This document shows positions 6,215-7,171 of a DNA stretch of 7,171 nt, piece by piece. Made by a program: the position numbers and the translations under genes. This DNA is from Oscillospiraceae bacterium (GTDB taxonomy: Bacteria > Bacillota > Clostridia > Oscillospirales > Ruminococcaceae), in assembly GCA_009776345.1 (NCBI GenBank), contig WRLS01000107.1, positions 1 to 7,171 on the forward strand. Direction: 5' to 3'. Within the stretch, counting starts at the first letter, position 1; the number at the start of each line of letters is the position of its first letter. The notes below the pieces were generated by a model. That model was not told the origin of the DNA. It did no database searches and was given only the letters and a program-made list of their open reading frames with translations.

Positions 6215-6231
6215 TCCTATATATAATAGGA
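6215..6231. repeat. AT-rich dyad TCCTAT-N5-ATAGGA
   Basis: Perfect six-base arms around ATATA in the middle of the intergenic gap. The arrangement resembles a regulator-binding palindrome, but no clear promoter is attached to it. In such AT-rich sequence chance is possible. Confidence 0.35.
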
Positions 6232-6294
6232 TGATAATTTTGTATTTTAATAAAAAAAATAAAATTAACTGCGTTTGCATTTTGGTGTGAAGCG

Positions 6295-6328
6295 CCCGGC
6301 CGGGATTATCCCGGCCGGGACTTTTTTT
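6295..6328 (+). terminator. Strong GC-rich hairpin with T tract, oriented to the plus strand
   Basis: Two copies of CCCGGCCGGG (6295-6304 and 6310-6319) flank an ATTAT loop, giving a perfect 10-bp GC stem. It is followed on the plus strand by AC and seven Ts (6322-6328). This is a textbook intrinsic terminator for rightward transcription, yet every gene here is leftward. On the minus strand it lies 11 bases after the fapA-like stop codon, preceded by an A tract and followed by GCGCTTCACACC without a T run. It may still slow or protect the 3' end of that gene's mRNA. Confidence 0.7.
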
Positions 6329-6330
6329 AT

Positions 6331-7171
6331 TTAAGCTTCTATCCCAATACCGTCATCCGCCAAGCGTACAATACAGCTTGGCAGCTCATCGTCTATTATG
6401 AGCGTTTTCCCGCGTATGCGTATTTTTGTGTTGGGGTAAATTGCCTCGCCGCAATGCACGGCGCATTTTTCCCGCAGTGCCGTTTCATGGCGGCTGTACA
6501 GCTTTTTCAGGTGCTTTTCGGCAAGCCCGCGCTGTTTAATACATTCGCCGCATCTTTGCGTGGCGGCAATTAGCTCCCCGGTATTCACCGCCCCGGCTTT
6601 CGGTGCGCCCGTTGCGCTGTTTTTGCCCGCCAGCATTTCGATGATTTCTTCCTCTTCCTCTTGTAATTCTTTTATCAGCTCTTCGAGTTTTATTATTTCC
6701 GGCGGCTTTTCGTTGGCGTCGGGCATGATGGATATCTCGGTCGCGGCATAACCGCGGCTGCCTATGGTTTTAGCCTCCACTCCGCCCGCAACCCGCGCGC
6801 GCCCGCCCGCAAGCACGCCGTTTTTGCCTGAAAGGATAAGGCTGCCCCCGCATCGGACATCGCTGAACAGGATTGAATCGGCGTAAATATTGCCCGATGA
6901 TATAACCTTGCTGTTTTGTATAAAGGCGCATTTAATATCGCCGCCCGCCTGTACGGAGCTTTTTTCCGTGCCGAAAATACCGGCGGATACGCTTATTGCG
7001 TCACCGGCTTCGAGGGTAGAGCCTTCGACACTGCCTTTTATTGTAATGCTCCCCTCGGATTTTACGGTAAAACCGGACGCGACATCCCCCCGCACAACAA
7101 CATCCCCCATAAAGCGGATGTTGCCCGTGCTGTTGTCCACGCCGCGCAGTGTAAGGATTTCATATACGTTT
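6331..7171 (-). CDS. FapA/DUF342-family polymerisation-type protein, 3' part (gene runs off the right edge)
   Basis: The frame is open to the window edge. A GTG at 7140 is internal, because upstream codons read V-Y-E-I-L-T-L-R-G into the motif STGNIRFMGDVVVRGDV. About 280 residues are present. The first ~135 are short glycine-rich repeats (GD/GGS/GGD turns every ~15-20 residues, such as GSITIKGSV, AGGDIKCAF and CGGSLILSG), as expected for the right-handed beta-helix core of DUF342. The core ends in TIGSRGYAATEI. A Glu/Lys-rich coiled coil follows (EELIKELQEEEEEIIEML), then a His/Cys/Lys-containing helical part, and a final beta segment ending GIGIEA. The family includes FapA ('flagellar assembly protein A'); its precise role is not established and many members occur away from flagellar genes. 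No flagellar gene is visible here. The N-terminal domain is outside the window. Confidence 0.87.
   Translation of the reverse strand, partial: NVYEILTLRGVDNSTGNIRFMGDVVVRGDVASGFTVKSEGSITIKGSVEGSTLEAGDAISVSAGIFGTEKSSVQAGGDIKCAFIQNSKVISSGNIYADSILFSDVRCGGSLILSGKNGVLAGGRARVAGGVEAKTIGSRGYAATEISIMPDANEKPPEIIKLEELIKELQEEEEEIIEMLAGKNSATGAPKAGAVNTGELIAATQRCGECIKQRGLAEKHLKKLYSRHETALREKCAVHCGEAIYPNTKIRIRGKTLIIDDELPSCIVRLADDGIGIEA

Larger units (their letters stand above)
5948..6330. other. 383-base intergenic gap, mostly AT-rich, without a convincing gene
   Basis: Lies between the DUF378 start and the end of the fapA-like gene. It contains the GC-rich hairpin at 6295-6319, an A/T-run stretch around 6243-6266, an AT-rich dyad at 6215-6231 and a dyad with a candidate promoter near 6006-6043. 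One minus-strand reading frame of 93 codons (5999-6280) spans most of it, but it has no ribosome binding site and an unconvincing composition. I recognise no tRNA, riboswitch or known small RNA here. Confidence 0.6.

Noticed and set aside
5999..6280. 93-codon minus-strand reading frame across the intergenic gap
   Set aside because: No ribosome binding site before its ATG (it follows the GC hairpin directly), an abrupt hydrophobic/AT-biased composition, no recognisable domain, and it overlaps both dyads and the candidate DUF378 promoter.
7138..7140. GTG as the start of the fapA-like gene
   Set aside because: The frame continues upstream to the window edge with family-like sequence (VYEILTLRG), and no ribosome binding site precedes the GTG.
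1..7171. CRISPR array, insertion sequence, tRNA, rRNA, prophage or toxin-antitoxin genes
   Set aside because: I looked on both strands and found no regularly spaced repeats, transposase motifs, cloverleaf-like sequences or such gene families.

Overview
The window holds most of a de novo pyrimidine (UMP) biosynthesis operon, all on the minus strand and read from right to left: pyrB, a SAM-dependent methyltransferase, pyrC, pyrF, pyrK, pyrD and the first codons of what is probably pyrE at the left edge. To its right are a small DUF378-type membrane protein gene, an AT-rich gap without a convincing gene, and the 3' part of a fapA-like (DUF342) gene that runs off the right edge. Every accepted gene is on the minus strand.

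The organism is most likely a Bacillota member of class Clostridia, perhaps Oscillospiraceae-like with moderately high GC. This is an inference. It rests on the NAD-linked PyrDB/PyrK pair, the long 'type 2' PyrF, the short-form class I dihydroorotase, strong Shine-Dalgarno sequences, GTG starts, consensus sigma-A type promoters and a FapA-family protein. No rRNA or other marker gene is present to settle it.

The operon supplies these steps: carbamoyl phosphate + aspartate to carbamoyl aspartate (PyrB), ring closure to dihydroorotate (PyrC), oxidation to orotate with NAD+ (PyrD/PyrK), orotate to OMP (PyrE, mostly outside) and OMP to UMP (PyrF). carAB, pyrI and pyrR are not in the window. The pyrC-pyrF-pyrK-pyrD genes overlap by 17, 11 and 8 bases. 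The methyltransferase is instead flanked by 28- and 27-base gaps and is more AT-rich than its neighbours, so it looks like a later insertion.

The control region before pyrB is the most informative non-coding part. Two TTGACA-17-(T/C)ATA(C/A)T promoters sit 30 bp apart, so that the -35 of the second occupies the start site of the first. The first would begin its RNA with AAUUUA, close to the AAUUUG start at which E. coli pyrBI senses UTP by reiterative transcription. No PyrR-type attenuator is visible. Other points of interest are a very GC-rich hairpin after the fapA-like gene whose T tract faces the opposite direction, and a dyad overlapping a candidate promoter for the DUF378 gene. I see no phage, IS, CRISPR or defence genes, and nothing I would call a wholly new system.
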